From Taxillus chinensis (lineage: Eukaryota > Streptophyta > Magnoliopsida > Santalales > Loranthaceae): a DNA stretch of 64,000 bases. The DNA lies in the NCBI GenBank assembly GCA_023512835.1, contig CM042091.1, positions 5,875,079 through 5,939,078 on the forward strand, read 5' to 3'. Shown here one piece after another: positions 1 through 13,600 of this stretch. The notes beneath the pieces are model-generated. The model saw only the letters and a list, made by a program, of their open reading frames with translations. It had not been told where the DNA came from and searched no databases. Position 1 is the first letter of the stretch. Every line of letters begins with the position of its first letter. The position numbers and the translations under genes were made by a program.

Positions 1-3000
1 TTATAGTTTGTCGCAAACTCTTTAATTGTGATGCAAATAAGCTATAATAGTGACAGGATTAAGTTACAATACCTAATATTTGTTTGTTGATTTAGCTAGC
101 TAAATTTTGATTATTTCAACTTTAAAACTTCTACTTTTCATCCTTTTTTTTTTACTCTTAACATATAAAATAAAATTAATATAAATATAAACAAGATGTG
201 TGGGATAACACAAATATAATGAGTACAAAAATGAGTAATGTTATATATATACATATACTATGAGGATTGTATAATTGGTGGATAACCATGATTATGTGAC
301 GGCATATCAGATAATCATAGGAGAATAAAAAAACAAATAAATTGTGTTTTTATACGAATAAATCCTTATAAAAAAATAACAAGAAGAATGCAATAACGAT
401 TTTCCGGTAATATTGCGAGTCAGTTGCACATATCATTTCTCATATAAAATTAGCCTAAATCAAGAAGTGACTACAACATTAAGTAGGAAATTATTCCTCT
501 AGCTCTAAAATTAGTGGTCTCCATGTATGAATTAAGGGGGAGAGATCGACTCATTATGCAATACTTGGGTATTGCATGATGTACAATAATTTTAATCTAG
601 ATTGTTATATCTATATTTACATTTAATAGAGTTATAATTAAATATTTTAGCAGCAATAGAGTTAAAGTCTAATTTGAACCGTTAATACATATTTAATGAT
701 TCAAATTAAAATTAAAGTGTTACATTAATTGAACAGTTTAATACATATCTAATAATTTAGATTAAAAATATTAGTACACGCAATACTTTTAATATGTAAT
801 GTTAGATTTGCATGAGATATGTACCCGAGTCATCTATATTGTTTATAATAGCAAACATTTCTAAAGTGTATATTTACTCGGAGTTGAATTAATGTTCTAA
901 TATCAACAATTAACTATTAAGTATAAAGTCAACTAGTTGCTCCCAAAAAAACAAAAAATGATAACATTTCAATAGCAATTATTAACTTAAATGGATTCGG
1001 TGAAGTATAATTTTTTTTAAGTGGACTTAAATCTTATGATTATAAAAGCATTTTACTTTTTGGATGAGTTTGGATGCACCTAACTCAAATAATTGTTTTC
1101 CTATTTTAATTCTTAGATTTAGCTCCGTGTGAGATGGAGAGCGGAAATGATGTTTAAGATGAAGAAAGAGCATTTAAAAAATCTTTTTTTTTTTTCAATT
1201 TATATTTGAGAAATTTGGGCTCTTGCCCCCTTATTTGAGAAGGCAGTCACATCAAGACACAAATGCATCACTCCAGTCAACTAATTTTTATATAATTACG
1301 TATAAAGATCTATCCTACGGGGAAACAAAACGCTTTTTATAATATAATAAATCGTACATACAATTAGTCCATGCATATAAGACAATTAATAATAACTATA
1401 CAGTAAGAAACCCCGAAACATAGATCCAAATGTCTGATTGTGCATTGAATAAATAATATTGCATGCATATTAGTTGTTGCGTGTACAATCCTATACATAG
1501 ATAGTAAGATAGGGAGAGAGTCAATGCTTTGTTCAAAGAGATCGGTCAATATGATATTTTAAAATTATGATTGAATTACACTTTGAGTGTACTATTATAC
1601 TCAATGAACTTGTCATGTGGCAGGTTCATTTTTCTCGCTCCCAATGTGTATATAATGCACCTTATTATATATATAAATATTTTTTTATTGTGAATTTTTT
1701 TTTAAAATTTTCTAACATATTATTATTAAATAAAATTAACTTAATAGAAATGTATAAACTACTTGAAAATAATACAAATATATTGATAAAATAACATAAA
1801 CAGTTCATAGAAAAATAATAACTATTGTAATAAAAATACAAAACAAATATATGAATAAATATTTTAAAATAAAAATAAAATGTAATGACATTAAAGAGTT
1901 TCATTTTTCAATTAATGAAAGAGGTTGTAAACACTCACGACTAGAGTTACAAGCTATAATGATTCTTATCGGCCAATTTCAAGAGGGCTAGTGTTTAATT
2001 CTTGAAAGTATTAATAGTTATAGAGTCATCATTGATATGAGTTCGATAAAAAACATATCTTATTATGAAAAAAAATTATTTTATTTTATAGAGTCGTCAC
2101 TAATTAAATAAAATGTAATTGGCCTCCTAATATATTAATTATGTCTCAGATTTTATTTTGGGGTCGATTATATGTGAAAAAGATAAGTATTCTTATGACA
2201 TTCAAAATTGATACATATCTTAAAAAAAAAGTTTTCTACTTATTTTACATTGGTTAAAAACTTTTGTTGTGATGTAAGACTAATGAGTTATAATAATGAA
2301 TAATTTTTTCCTAAACGATAGTAGTAAGTAAAGTCATTATTTCTCTCGATTACTTTTACAATTGGTATTATTTATGTGATTTTTTTTTCCTAAAATCATT
2401 GGAATGTATGACATATGTCCCTTGTGGGAAAAAATTAAACATAATTTTATCATACTAGACAAATAAGGAAAAATATTTGTTACAATTATTTTTTGGTTCA
2501 AATAATTAAGATTAGATATTTATTATCCAACCTACAGTTACTTGAACCGATTTAAAAAGATAAACTTTTTTGTTATTTAAAAAAAAATTAAAAATTTTCC
2601 TTTTCCGGTTTAACGTTTGTTTGAAGTGTTTTTGTATTTTTCTTTTATTTTCTATAGTATTATTTTTCTTTCTATGATTTTTCAATATATGTTTTAAAGT
2701 TTTATAACCTTATCTAAAGTTTTAAAGATTTATTCAAATTTTTAGTTCTAAAGTTTTATTTTATTAACTTTTTTATAAGCTTTAAATATTTTTATTTTTT
2801 AAAATGTTTTCATGGTTTTAAAATTTATTTATTTCGTTTGAAGACTTTTATTTATTAAGCTCTAATTTTTTTCCCACTCTATTTTATGTTTTTTTAAGTT
2901 TGCCCTTTTAAAAGGTTTTTTTTGGGTTTTTAAAAGTTTTCTTTATTTTTCTTGGTTTTTATTTCTTGGGTTCTATTTTTTAGTTTTAAGGTTTTTAGAA

Positions 3001-3356
3001 ATTTTCCTTTATTTAGTTTTTTAAAATTTGTCGTTATCATTTTTCTAAGTTCTTAAATCCTTTAATTTTTTTGTTTTCTTAAAGGAGGATTTAAAGTTTT
3101 TAAAGGTTTTTCTTATTCTTATTTTACCATTATAAAAAATCTAATTGGTACTTAGTTTTTTTTGTTTTTAAAAACGTGTGTAAAATGATTTAAACATTTT
3201 CTTCATCTTTTTTTTTACTAATAACACTCAATTTCCAACAAACACATACAACAATGGGAATTACATCTTCACCATAAGGGTTGCTAAATTAAATGTTTCT
3301 ATTTTTATAAATATCAAATTATAAACATAGGAGTTAATTTACTAATACCAGTCATT
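1..3356. other. AT-rich intergenic DNA, no gene recognised
   Basis: No reading frame here resembles a protein family I know; the few open frames are short and AT-driven. Positions 557-576 form a perfect 8-bp inverted repeat around a 4-base loop (TGCAATAC / GTATTGCA). From about 2580 to 3200 the + strand is strongly T-biased, with many short repeats of the type TTTAAAGTTTT, and looks like low-complexity decay. The block lies immediately upstream of a dead gypsy element and may include unrecognisable parts of it. Confidence 0.6.
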
Positions 3357-4525
3357 ACTAATGCTCCTAGTATGTTTATGATTTTGATCAATTAGGTATT
3401 ACAAGCTTTTAATGAAAATGTTATCATAGTTTCCTTCGATGACATATTGATTTATTTTAAAGCAGAAAAAAAACATGTAGAGCATCTCAAGGAGGTATAT
3501 ACAATGTTGATGAATAATAAGTTATATGTTAATCTTAAGAAGTGTGCTTTTATGAGAGATAACTTATTGTTTCTTGGATAAGTGGTAAGTAAAGAAGATA
3601 TTAAGGTGGATGAAGATAAAATTAGGATTGTTCAAGAATAGTTTACCCCAAAGAATGTAAGTGATGTAAGAAATTTATACTACTAAATTTTAACATGAGG
3701 TTCATCAAAAATTGCACTTGCATGCATTGTAGCACCTATTACTAAATGTTTAAAGAAAGAGAGATTCTATTAACAAGAAGAGAAGAGAATATCTTTGTTG
3801 TAATCAAGTAAAATTAGGCACAACACCAGTCTTAGCATTTTCAATCTTTGAAAATTTATTTAAGGTGAATTGTGATGCCAATGTAGTAAGCATAGGCATT
3901 ATTGACTTATTGCATTCTTTAGATTGAAATTATGTAAACCTATAAAGATTTTTATGCTCTTGTGAGGGCTTTTAAGACACGTGAGCATTGTCTGATTGTC
4001 AAAAAAAATCACTCTTTATACAAATTATTAAGCTTTGAAGTAATTGAGTACCCAAAGAAAGATTCAAAATGATATGCAAGTTAGTTGGCTTATATAAGTT
4101 AATTTTTTTATAAGTTAATTCATACATTAGGGTAGCAAAATATGGTTGATGTTTTAAGTCCAAGAGTAAATTTGATGAATATTGTGAGCTTTGAAGTGTT
4201 GAAGGATCTCAATGTAAAGGATCATGATTTTAATAAGATTTTGACTAAATTTCTACAATGACTTCCATGTAAAGGGTTTCATATTCATGATAAATGACAC
4301 TTTCTCATAATGAGTGTATAACTTTGTCTTTCATGCACCTTTGTTCGTGACAATGTTATTCAAGATTTACATGGTGGTGGTCTAACAGGACATCATGGAA
4401 GACATAAGACTGTCAATGTTATAAAGGACTAATATTATTAGTCTAGCTTGCGAACAGATGTGATAAACACTATGTTGAGATGTTACGTGTGCAAGTGGTA
4501 AAAGGGTCGCAAAGTTCAAGTGAAT
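3357..4525 (+). pseudogene. Decayed Ty3/gypsy retrotransposon pol (RT to integrase zinc finger)
   Basis: Translation across frames gives, in order, pieces of a plant gypsy polyprotein. At about 3357-3500 is the reverse transcriptase stretch with the catalytic FDD motif (SFDDILIYFK). At 3480-3660 is the following RT/connection region (EHLKEV, LYVNLKKCAF, FLG*VVS). At about 3700-3900 is a weak RNase H-like segment. At about 4330-4525 is the integrase HHCC zinc-binding region (DLHGGGLTGHHGRHKT, then RCYVCKWXKG). In-frame stops and frameshifts throughout show it is dead. No LTRs were recognised on either side, so the ends are approximate. The family assignment rests on the order and spacing of these motifs. 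Confidence 0.8.
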
Positions 4526-5220
4526 TACTACAGCTTAAACTTATATTATACATGTGAGATTAAGATATCATGAAAATAACTCGAGAGAGAGAGAGTTCTT
4601 TTCAAATGAAGGTAAACAATAGAGCGTATGATTCAGTGTGACATGAGTTGAGAAAAGAAATTAAGCTGATTTTTTTAATTATTTATTTATTTTTCATTTT
4701 TTCTTCTTAAATTAAATTAATTAAATACTCTTAAAATACTTTTCTGTTATTTTATTGAGTAATTAAATGTTAAGTTATAATTTCTATTTTCTTGTTATTA
4801 CTTTAATTAATATTGTAACTTTCAATGATGCTATAAATATGCTATAGTGTTTATTGTAATAACACTAATATATTATTTTAGATTTTTCTTGAACTTTTGA
4901 TTTTCAATTTTGTTCAATTTTCAATCGTTATCCCAAACACCTAATATTAAATCTATATCCATAGTCATATTTGATACCCTCAAACTTTATTTTGAATTTT
5001 ATTTTCATTCTTGTTATTTCCGACAAAAACACCCAAAATCCACCATTTCGAATAAATTGATTCCCAATTTCAATTTTATTCTTATTCTTTATCTCAATTC
5101 TATTTCATTTCCATCAAAATTTATCCGATCGGACAAATTCCGGGCTAAGTAATACCAACAACAATTACAACCAAATATATATTATTTATAAATAAATAAT
5201 CACAAACGTTTTACAAAATT
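4526..5220. other. AT-rich spacer, nothing recognised
   Basis: The stretch between the gypsy relic and the GC-richer promoter region of the TGA10-like gene has only short AT-driven frames. The open frame at 4910-5152 has low-complexity Phe/Ser/Ile composition and no recognisable domain. Confidence 0.5.
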
Positions 5221-6279
5221 AAAGGAAATATTGGACGCTGTCATTTGGGAAATGATGACGTGGCGCGTCAATCCTATTTGTCCTCATTTTGCTTCTGTTT
5301 ATTCATTAGGCATGTCGGGGTCAATTTTTTAAACCACTGTCAAAACAAACAAACAAACAAGTAACAGGTAGGGGGGGCAGGTGAAATGATCGCAGCCGTT
5401 GAAATCTGCGCGGTGGGGTCCCGACGACCTCAAACAGCTACCTTTACTTGCCACGTGTCTCTTAGTCAAGGATTCACCTGCAACACCTGTCCCAGCAGCT
5501 GACGGTCCGTGGAAAATCTCGATGACAGAACTGCCCCCGACGAAACCCGACGGCCAGCCATTAAATTACCGAAGCACGCATGGCATTAATGTCCTTTTCG
5601 CGGCAAGTAGAGACACGAAATGAGACACTCCAGCAAGGAAAGCCATATTCTTGGTTTTGACAGCTCGTCAACCGGTTCCTCCCCTCCTGCCGAGTAAATT
5701 TAATAACATATGTTTAAGGAAACAATGTGTCTGTACTTCTCCGTAAACAATGCGTCTGTATTCCCGTACCAATTAAAAAATAACAAATCAGGGACTCATG
5801 GTTTCTGTAGGATCGAGAAGCCGAGTGGGTGTATCTGATTGGCTCAAAGCACAACCGTGTCGTAGTCGGGGACCATGTAATAGTGGCTCATAGTGGAGTC
5901 TGTTTTAGAGAGAGAAAATAGGAGAGAGATAGCTAGAGTAGGAATATCTCAAGACCGCTTTATCTGAACAAATTTTGGAGTCTGGAGAAGAAAGTCGTCA
6001 GTTTCTGGGGGGGAAGAGAGAGAAAGTTTCTGCAGCATTCAATCCTATATATATATATATATATATATTCATACCCCCCCTTCTATTATTATATATATAT
6101 AGCCTTCTATATCCAAGCCCCTTTGTTCTATCCATCCATAACCGATCACTCGCTCTCTCTCTCTCTCTCTCTCCCTCTTTCTCTCTCTCTCGGATTGGAA
6201 AATGGAAATGATCTGATATGATAAAGAACAGCACACTACAGGCACACGTACGAGGAAGAGAGAGTGAGGGTAGGAGTTA
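5221..6279 (+). promoter_or_regulatory. Promoter and 5' leader region of the TGA10-like gene
   Basis: Base composition rises sharply in GC at about 5220-5680 compared with the AT-rich DNA on both sides, as expected for a conserved plant promoter. Visible motifs are a TGACG element inside TGACGTGGC at 5256-5264, which is the core that TGA-type bZIP proteins bind, and a G-box CACGTG at 5452-5457. A (TA)n run at 6046-6069 and a (CT)n run at about 6152-6192, probably in the 5' leader, precede the ATG at 6280. The transcription start is not resolved. Motif presence is seen; use by a bZIP, possibly the gene's own product, is inference. Confidence 0.5.
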
Positions 6280-8734
6280 ATGGCCGATGAAGGAGACACC
6301 AAGGTGCAACAAAATCAGCAGTTCGTGCCGAACACGAGTACCATGAATCCGAATTCTATCTTAAGCATCGGTGCGTCGTCGTCTTCTGCTTTTCATCACA
6401 TGGCAGCCAACAACAATCCAATTTTTGTCGGTCATCAATATGACCATCATCATCATCAACAACAACAACAAATTATGGAACCACAACTACAGCATCACCA
6501 CTATCATCAGCAGCAGCAGCAACAACATCGTCAGGTCTCCTCCTCCTACGGAATGATGCAGCCAGCCTTGTCATCTTCCGCCACGTCGGTGGCAGCTGGG
6601 AGCCTCATGTAATTTACTAATTTTGCTTTAAGCTACGCTTTCTATATATATATATAAAGCCAGATTCTTTCATTATACAGCTTTAATTTCATTTTTAAAA
6701 GAATTAATCTCTAATTTTGTTGATTATTTCTCGTCTGAGCTGAAGCAAGGAGAGTGGCACATACGATTTGGGCGAATTGGATCAGGCCCTTTTCCTCTAT
6801 CTAGACGGCCAAGATCCCTCTACTCTGCAAGACCAACGCCGTACGTGATTCTCTCTCTACTTCTTTCCTCATTTTTTTTTGGGGTGGCTAGCTGGGGGGT
6901 TGTTTAGTCAATTTCCTCAAAATTTTCTCCTTCTTCGTTCTCTCGCATTTTAATTTTAAAATTAAAATTTTTGAGTTTACTTGTAATGATGAAACTGAAC
7001 CCATTATTGAGATTAATCCTAATTAACTAATAACTGCCCATGTTGTTTGACTATTAGGAATTTGGTCTTCAATTGCTTCTCTAATTCTCTTTGGGCTCGT
7101 GGGAAAACCAAGCTTTACTTTTTGAAAATTAGACCAAGTCCTTGTGCAGGAAGACCGTATATATCTCTCTCTGTACAGTCTGCAGAAACAGACTCCCTCT
7201 TCTACAACCCAAAAAATATATATAATAAAAAATAAAAACAATAAAGTTCATATTCACTCTGCTAAGGTATCTTTTCCCGGCAAGAAGTTACATTATTCGA
7301 TTATTAGTTGGCTGGGTAGTGGGAAAATGACAATATGAGTAACAGACTTGGTGCGTGATCAGTCGTACTGAAATGGGTACAGACAAGGAGGAAAGGAAAA
7401 AATTATTTTTCTTTTTTTAAACAATTATTATTATATAATAATCACAATTTTTTTTTCTTTCTGTTCAGATTTGGCAGCAGGGGCAGAAACCTGAATTGCA
7501 TGAGTGACTTTATTACTTTTTCCCTTTTAAATATAATTGGAATGATAATAAATTTTCTATACACGTGAATTTTGTAGAGGGTTCTGGAATGAGACCTCCA
7601 ACTTTGAACATTTTCCCTTCTGAGCCTATGCACGTAGTAGAGCCATCATCCAAGGTAAGTTGTATATACCTAACCCATTACTTTATATATATATATACAC
7701 ACATGCACCTGGCACTCTAGCCTTATTGGTCGTGGCTTTCATACACACACACACACACACATATATATATAATAGAGCTATAGCTGCTCCTCTTTTTAAA
7801 TTCTTCTTATATGGGTTTAATTTTCATATATTTGGTATAGATGAGCGCAGGTTTAACATCTCCATCAACGAGTGGTTCAAAGAGATCACCACCAGAGCCG
7901 TTCAGTGAATTAGCCCGCCTAAGAATTGAGGATTCTCCAGATGCTACTGTTCCTCATCAGTCCTCTAAATCTACCAAGGTAAACAAATGTGTGTGTACGC
8001 AACTTAATTACTTCTGAACTTAATTAGCCAATAAGGTACATTCAAACATCCATGTAGCTTCATGATTTTTGAGAGGTTTTGATGGATTCTTGCTTTGGAT
8101 TAATTAAGAAATGCGAAGGGAGGGGCCGCAAAGGTCCGATGTCGAGTAATTCGGAGCAAGAAGGGCCCAAAACACCAGATGCTAAGGTGACTGCTTTAAC
8201 AGCTATGTGTTCTAATGGGTCGATTAATGCCAGTAACTGACGATCACAGAAGTATAAAACGGTGAATATTTATCTTCCTTTTTACCTGTGAACAGACCTT
8301 GAGAAGGCTTGCTCAGAATAGAGAGGCTGCTAGGAAAAGCAGATTGAGGAAAAAGGTCATCACTCCCCTCCTTCAACAGGAAAAACACGCCAAAACAATC
8401 TTAGGATTGCTAATTTTGTTAGTTACATTAATTGACCATAAAATTTTCTCTTGGTTCTATATTTCACAGGCTTATGTTCAGCAACTAGAGTCAAGCAGGG
8501 TCAGGCTCACCCAGCTGGAACAAGAGCTCCAACGGGCCAGATCTCAAGTGAGCTTTAACTACTGATTAGTTACTCGGCATTTTTATTAATGACCTTTTAT
8601 GTACCTATATATTTGTTATTTTTAACCACTGATTAACGTACACTTCATTCCAACAGGGGGTTCTTTTAGGAGGACCAGTTGTAGGGGGGGACCAAGGACT
8701 TCCCCTTGTCATCAATAACATGAGCTCAAGTGAG

Positions 8735-8784
<50 letters not shown>

Positions 8785-9659
8785 ATCAAAAGTCTAGCAT
8801 ACATCTAAGTAACATATATTCCATATATTCATCTTAATTAGTTGTAAAAAGCAAGTACTTAGTTACGTAAATAATATCAGATGCGGTGTTATTCGACATG
8901 GAGTATGCAAGGTGGCTAGAGGAGCACCACCGGCTAATGTGCGAGCTCCGAGCAGCAGTCCAGGAGCAGTTGCCGGATAATGAGCTCCGGCTTTTTGTGG
9001 ACAGCAGCATTAACCACTTTGATGAGATAATGACCCTCAAGAGCATGGTTTTAAAATCCGATGTCTTCCATCTTTTCTCCGGCATGTGGAAGACTCCCGC
9101 TGAGCGATGTTTCATGTGGATGGGCGGATTCCGGCCATCCGAGCTCCTCAAGGTCTCACCTTTCGATTTTATCAATCTTATACTATCCACCATACCATGA
9201 AATCATTTTAATGAAATCTCTTCTCATAATAATAGTAATTATTATTATTATCATTTGTCATCATATCATAATCATCTTAAGAGGACTTGTTAATTAAGGA
9301 ACACTTCTTCTAAAAGTAAAAAGATTTATCATGCATGGTCGTAAGTGGAAATAATTAGGTAGAAAAAGTGATACAAAAAAAAGATGGAAATGGGATACGG
9401 ATCATGATGAGATAGTGCGGCACGAGGTATGATGATATTGCATGGCAAAGTGGGACGCAAAAAAAATGATGATGGGGTTGGGGTTGGAAGATGACACATT
9501 AAATGTCAGTGAATGACGTGCAAAGCTTTGCTCTAAAAAGTTGAGTTTGCTATCACTTTCCTCTGATGACCTCGAAAGGCCCTGTTACAGTTACCCTCAA
9601 CTATTCAGTAATGTAGACACACAGTAGACTCTAGAGAGCCATGCATATATATACTTGCA

Positions 9660-9695
<36 letters not shown>

Positions 9696-10685
9696 AACAT
9701 TACGTGGGTCAAAAGAAAGAAAAGCTATGAGAGTATCCTTGGCTTCACGTTCATCTCTTTCCTTGGTTCGTAGCTAATAAATAATACAATCCAAGTTGCA
9801 ACTCTAACCGAACCCATATGTATTTAATTATCGGTGTTTCAATTTCATGGGTGTGTATGTATTTTGGTGCATGTGACGGCGACGAGACACAGATCGGGTT
9901 GAACCAGATCGAGCCGTTGACGGAACAGCAGCTGCTGGGGATCTGCGACCTACAGCAGTCGACGCAAGAGGCAGAAGAGGCGCTGTCGCAGGGGCTGGAG
10001 GCTCTCAACCAATCGCTGTCGGACACGATCGCGTCCGACGCCCTGAGCTCTCCTCCCAACATGGCCAACTACATGGGACAGATGGCCGTCGCCATGAACA
10101 AGCTATCCACCCTTGAAGGCTTTGTACGACAGGTACGCGGATTCTCTTTCCCCTATTATTAATATTAATAAGCATTATACGATATTATTAATTAGTCCGT
10201 GGCATGTGGTTTTGTTGTTTAATTAATTAATACTTTACCCACCCAAATCCCAATCACTGATCAATATATTGTCAGAAAATAATAATAATAATAATAATAT
10301 AGAAAATATTGATGCAATCTATAGGAAAGTCGTGTAACCGTCGGATCAGTTTCTGGGCCATGCCCATGTAATTAAATATGCGGGCCATGCTTGATGATTA
10401 ATGGCAGAACTTAAAATGGCTGCTATTGGACATATATATATATATATATAATTATCACGCATTAATTGTCTTCATTATATATGTGTATAGATGTTTAACT
10501 ATAATCAATGGTTATGAACTGATGACATGCAGGCAGATAATCTGAGGCACCAAACGATTCATCGACTGCGTCAACTTCTAAATACCCGTCAAGCGGCTAG
10601 ATCTCTGCTAGTGATGGCTGAGTACTTCCACCGTCTCCGAGCCTTGAGCTCTCTTTGGCTCTCGAGGCCACGCATGGATGACTAA
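6280..10685 (+). CDS. TGA10: TGA10-like bZIP transcription factor (11 coding exons, 530 aa)
   Basis: Exons: 6280-6608, 6746-6840, 7578-7654, 7841-7978, 8109-8186, 8296-8355, 8470-8547, 8657-8729, 8881-9152, 9893-10132, 10533-10685. All introns are GT-AG and the phases join to 1593 nt. The N-terminus has a His/Gln tract (about residues 55-85), then the clade motif YDLGELDQALFLYLDG (from residue 116). The bZIP basic region is at about 240-259 (NREAARKSR fits N-x7-R), followed by a short leucine zipper. A DOG1 domain runs from about 314 to the end, closing with SSLWLSRPR. TGA factors bind TGACG elements in the nucleus; in Arabidopsis, TGA9 and TGA10 act with ROXY glutaredoxins in anther development. 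The DLGELDQALFLYLDG and GMRPPTLNIFP blocks point to TGA10 rather than TGA9, from memory. Length is near the family norm. The acceptor before 9893 is pyrimidine-poor but gives the expected spacing to EPLTEQQ. I am sure of the family, less so of the subclade. Confidence 0.92.
7742..7771. repeat. (CA)n/(TA)n microsatellite in TGA10-like intron 3
   Basis: A run of CA dinucleotides passes directly into TA dinucleotides inside the intron between 7655 and 7840. No function is evident. Confidence 0.9.
8740..8774. repeat. (TA)n microsatellite in TGA10-like intron 8
   Basis: An uninterrupted TA run lies shortly after the donor site at 8730 of the intron 8730-8880. Confidence 0.9.
9663..9693. repeat. 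(CT)n microsatellite in TGA10-like intron 9
   Basis: About fifteen CT units lie inside the 740-bp intron 9153-9892, the longest intron of the gene. The same intron also carries AT-rich low-complexity sequence. Confidence 0.9.
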
Positions 10686-13600
10686 ATTAATTAATATTAT
10701 TAATTTGTACCCTAGCTAGCAGTTGTATATATAGAGAATGACATCCGATGAGATCTTCACTCTCTTTTTCAAAAATGTTAAACATTTACTTAACAGAGGT
10801 GATGATGAAATTATAGACTGATGTGGTTAAAGGAAAATGAAAGAAAGGGAGATGCTGATGAGGTTAGAACTCCCCCCCACCCCCTCCCTTTTGAGCTCAA
10901 TAAGTAAACCCTTTATAAATAACAAATAGTCAATTGTTCGTTGAAGTGTTGTGTGATAAGGACGACGTACACCATATCTTCTCTTCACTTTAACCACCCA
11001 TTAGACTAATCTTGATCTTTTGAAAAAAATGAGATCTCTTAATTTATATTATTATATATATAATAATGGATATAATGATTTTTAAAGGATGACTTCACGC
11101 AAAAAGCCCGAGGTCGACTAATTTAAGACGTAGTAACAACATATGTCCTATGCCAAATAAATCACTCAAAATATTAATATATGGAGAGAGGAAACAATAA
11201 CAGCTTAGGTCGATCCTGCGATATCCTGTCGTTAAAAACAAGGACGTTATCAAAACTGTACGTACCGTTCAACATGAGGAAACTAACTTAGCTGATATGT
11301 TTATATATAATTTTGTTAAAATAAGATAATCCTAAACCGATATAATTTAATTTGTACTATTAAATTTACATCTAATTATACAAATAATGTAAATCATTGG
11401 ATTTATATTCACCCGCAGAGATTAAAAATTATATATGTGTGTGTGGAAAGTAATATGGTTGATGTATGATGGTGGTTAAGTCAAGCCAAGCTAAGTATTG
11501 TTAGTCAAGCTTCCGGTTGGGCCGCTGGCTCCATATATTTCGCGGTTCTACTCTAATTAATGCATGCAACGTTTTAGTCTTCATATATTTACAAGAGTAC
11601 CTATATATGTTTTCTGTTTTCTCTAAAACATGATGGCCGTCATAGTCAGGAAGACACCTGAAATTTAATAGAAACCATCACGTCTGTATTAGTGGAGTGC
11701 AGCAGCCAACCGATGACCAAACATTTTGATCATTGGAGAGACTTTGGAGTCCTTAATTTTTGTGTTGTCTGCTTTTAAGAAAACCAACCTCCCACCATAT
11801 ATAATACATTCATTTTTTTTTTTTTTTGAGCTAAGAACATGCCTCGACCTCAAGAAAGATTTTCATTCGTTCTACTGTTTTTTATGTTCGTTTTTGGAAT
11901 ATAAAAAAATTAAAAATAACAAAAGATCATTTTATTTTTTAGGTCTCAAATAATAAAAATATTTTTTGTTGTTTTTGTTATTTTTATTTTTTTTACTATA
12001 AAACAGTTATATTTAAAAAATTAAAAACATGCAAAATCTAAGGGAATTTTGTTTTGAAAAACGATTGAGCCAAAGATTTGATGGCCTTCAAACAAAAAAT
12101 GGCGGTTATATTCTCTCCGCTTGTGACCCAACATGTTAAAAGGGCAAAGTAAATATTTTAAAGATACTGGGGCCATAAAATTTACACAATGAACACGCCT
12201 TAAATTATTTAAATTACAAAAATAAATATATTAACAGTTTCTAAAAAATACTGTTGAATGGCAGAACTATAGAAAACCTAAAAATAATCAAACCAGGCCT
12301 CGACAACTCATGACGGCAGACTCATTTCCCAGTACAACGGCGATGGAACCCTGCGTGTGTGCCGGGAGCGAGGCATCGCTTGTAATCCGGTCACCAACAT
12401 CTTCATGTTTTGGTTCAACTTTCTGGCACCAACGCCATCAGAATTAGGAAACATTAATATATATATATATATATATAACTATATATATCTATATTTATAA
12501 TTATAATTAATTAATAATATAATTTAATACATGATTATAAAATAATTTAGTAATTTTTTATATATTTTTATATTATTTTCTTGTGAAAATAATAATTACA
12601 GTTTTAAATAATAATTTTTATACGTAAATTATACAGTTCAATCCGTTCATGCGTCTACCCTAATATTGATCCCTTAATATCGATCATCTCCCATCCTTTG
12701 TTTCCCTCAACTAGGAGGTCACCCTTTGGGGATATCAAGAACAAGATTTTTCGGGTGTGAAGAATGGTGACAATATATTTCTCTTGTGAGGGTAAATTTT
12801 TGTCATGAGAAGACAAATTTTCTGTATAAAATATAATAAATTTTTCAAACAAATTGCTAATTTGCTGTGGATGGCCAAGGGAGCTCTCAAAGGGATGGTT
12901 AATTCCGCCTATGCTGATCAACGACATATCCACTTGCCGGATCATTGAAGGCCCCCTCCCCCCATGAACCTCACCAGAGCCTTGCCATGGCCCGCTATGG
13001 CACGTTCATGCATGGCAACTTGTGGGTGTTGGCGATGTCTCCTCGATGGCCCAGTCTCACTGTTAATAGGCAATGTTTTGCACACTAATTATAAGGGGGC
13101 TGAAGTTGTCATAAAACCCATTCATGCATATTCGTTGGTTCTCAGCTGGCTTTGAAATTTTGAATGTACATCTTCATGGATTCCCATAAGTATTACTAGT
13201 TTAGATCAGTTGGAAATGCTGTGACTCGTGAAATTTCAATACATTAAAACTTAAACTAGGTAGTTTTAAGAATTTTTATATTAAAATTATACAGTGTTAA
13301 CAAACAGTTTTTTTTAAATATATATATAAAAACGTAATTTTTATACAATAACAGTAAAGAATTGAAACCAGAGCTACCCTATGGATGCGGTTAAGGAAGG
13401 ATTGGTTTACTAATGCGCATGCATTATTTTAAAATATACATTAGAAGTTAAAACAGTAATTTTTCAAAATAAAAAAATTAAAAGTTTTTACCGCTTAATT
13501 TGCTACTTTTTCCCTGCACGTACTTTTTTGAAAATTTTAACCCCCCCCCCCCAAAAAAAAAGCCTCTGTTTTTTATCCTCGGATCCAAGTCAGCCGACGC

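Noticed and set aside
5399..5623. 74-residue open frame in the GC-rich patch upstream of the TGA10-like gene
   Set aside because: No family resemblance. It sits in promoter-like sequence rich in bZIP-type motifs, where GC content alone keeps the frame open.
6280..6612. Reading the first TGA10-like exon straight through to a stop as a 110-aa protein
   Set aside because: A GT donor at 6609 joins in phase to exon 2, which supplies the conserved YDLGELDQ motif; the apparent stop is intronic.
12655..12945. 96-residue minus-strand open frame
   Set aside because: No recognisable domain, atypical composition and no supporting splice or promoter context. Kept only as part of the intergenic description.
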